Source: Methanospirillum sp. (GTDB lineage Archaea > Halobacteriota > Methanomicrobia > Methanomicrobiales > Methanospirillaceae). From it: a stretch of DNA of 64,000 nt. The notes under the pieces are model-generated. The model was given only the letters and a program-made list of their open reading frames with translations. It did not search any database and was not told where the DNA came from. A program made the translations under genes and the position numbers. Below, piece after piece: positions 63,988-64,000 of this stretch. The stretch lies in the NCBI GenBank assembly GCA_012728895.1, contig JAAYEG010000056.1, forward strand, positions 1 to 64,000, read 5' to 3'. How positions within the stretch are numbered: position 1 is the first letter of the stretch; each line of letters opens with the position of its first letter.

Positions 63988-64000
63988 CCATTCATTAAAA

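Overview
The window is archaeal and most resembles a G+C-rich hydrogenotrophic methanogen of the Methanomicrobiales type. This is an inference from gene content, not from a database match. Archaeal markers are TBP, EF-1alpha followed by ribosomal protein S10, aPelota, ABCE1, RqcH, TATA boxes 25-30 bp upstream of several starts, and the archaeal two-subunit form of GMP synthase. Methanogen-type markers are FprA (F420H2 oxidase), an NrpR/DUF128 protein, cupin-type glucose-6-phosphate isomerase, CobZ, a minimal siroheme sulfite-reductase-like protein, and TIGR03663/TIGR04013-type proteins. About 58 protein genes are supported. No tRNA, rRNA, CRISPR array or intact insertion sequence was seen.

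Layout. 0.3-5.8 kb: two surface or secreted proteins (a membrane-anchored right-handed beta-helix protein; an 18-repeat NHL propeller protein with PKD and EF-hand/dockerin-like ends) and a GNAT acetyltransferase. 5.9-10.4 kb: TraB-like membrane protein, YkgJ Fe-S protein and GMP synthase glutaminase subunit, then the lower-ligand cobalamin genes cobT / cobZ-cobS. 10.5-19.1 kb: sulfite-reductase-like protein, EF-1alpha-S10 with a strong promoter, a GT-C type membrane protein, MarC, a nitrilase-family enzyme, a YdjM-like protein and threonine synthase. 19.3-24.4 kb: SulP anion transporter and a flavoprotein cluster (FprA plus two flavin reductases). 24.4-29.5 kb: a translation quality-control locus, with pelota-rqcH divergent from an EMC6-like gene and ABCE1.

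29.5-43.5 kb is an unusual low-density stretch. About half of it has no recognisable gene. The genes it does hold are mostly transporters and channels for ion and osmotic balance: MntP, AI-2E-type permease, a small membrane protein, DUF432-MscS, and a glycine-betaine/proline ABC importer (ProV, ProW, ProX). Two of these promoters carry clear inverted repeats at the expected transcription start.

43.5-52.6 kb: NOG1-type GTPase, FKBP isomerase, CYTH phosphatase/cyclase, phosphoesterase, radical-SAM protein, two tandem PEBP proteins, TBP, acetyl-CoA synthetase and ThiD. 52.6-58.3 kb: an envelope cluster made of a PrsW-like protease, a four-gene cassette (Yip1-like protein, secreted COG1361-like protein, ABC ATPase, MacB-like permease) and a bactofilin-like membrane protein whose leaderless promoter contains a 14-bp perfect palindrome. 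58.3-64 kb: FAD-dependent oxidoreductase, an unknown protein, an NrpRII-like regulator without an HTH, cupin phosphoglucose isomerase, NAD synthetase, and a degenerate TtuA/Ncs6-like protein that has lost its ATP-binding motif.

The best candidates for something not fully described are the Yip1-COG1361-ABC cassette with its neighbours, the pelota/rqcH/EMC6/ABCE1 locus, the degenerate TtuA paralogue beside NadE, and the G+C-rich, gene-poor spacers.
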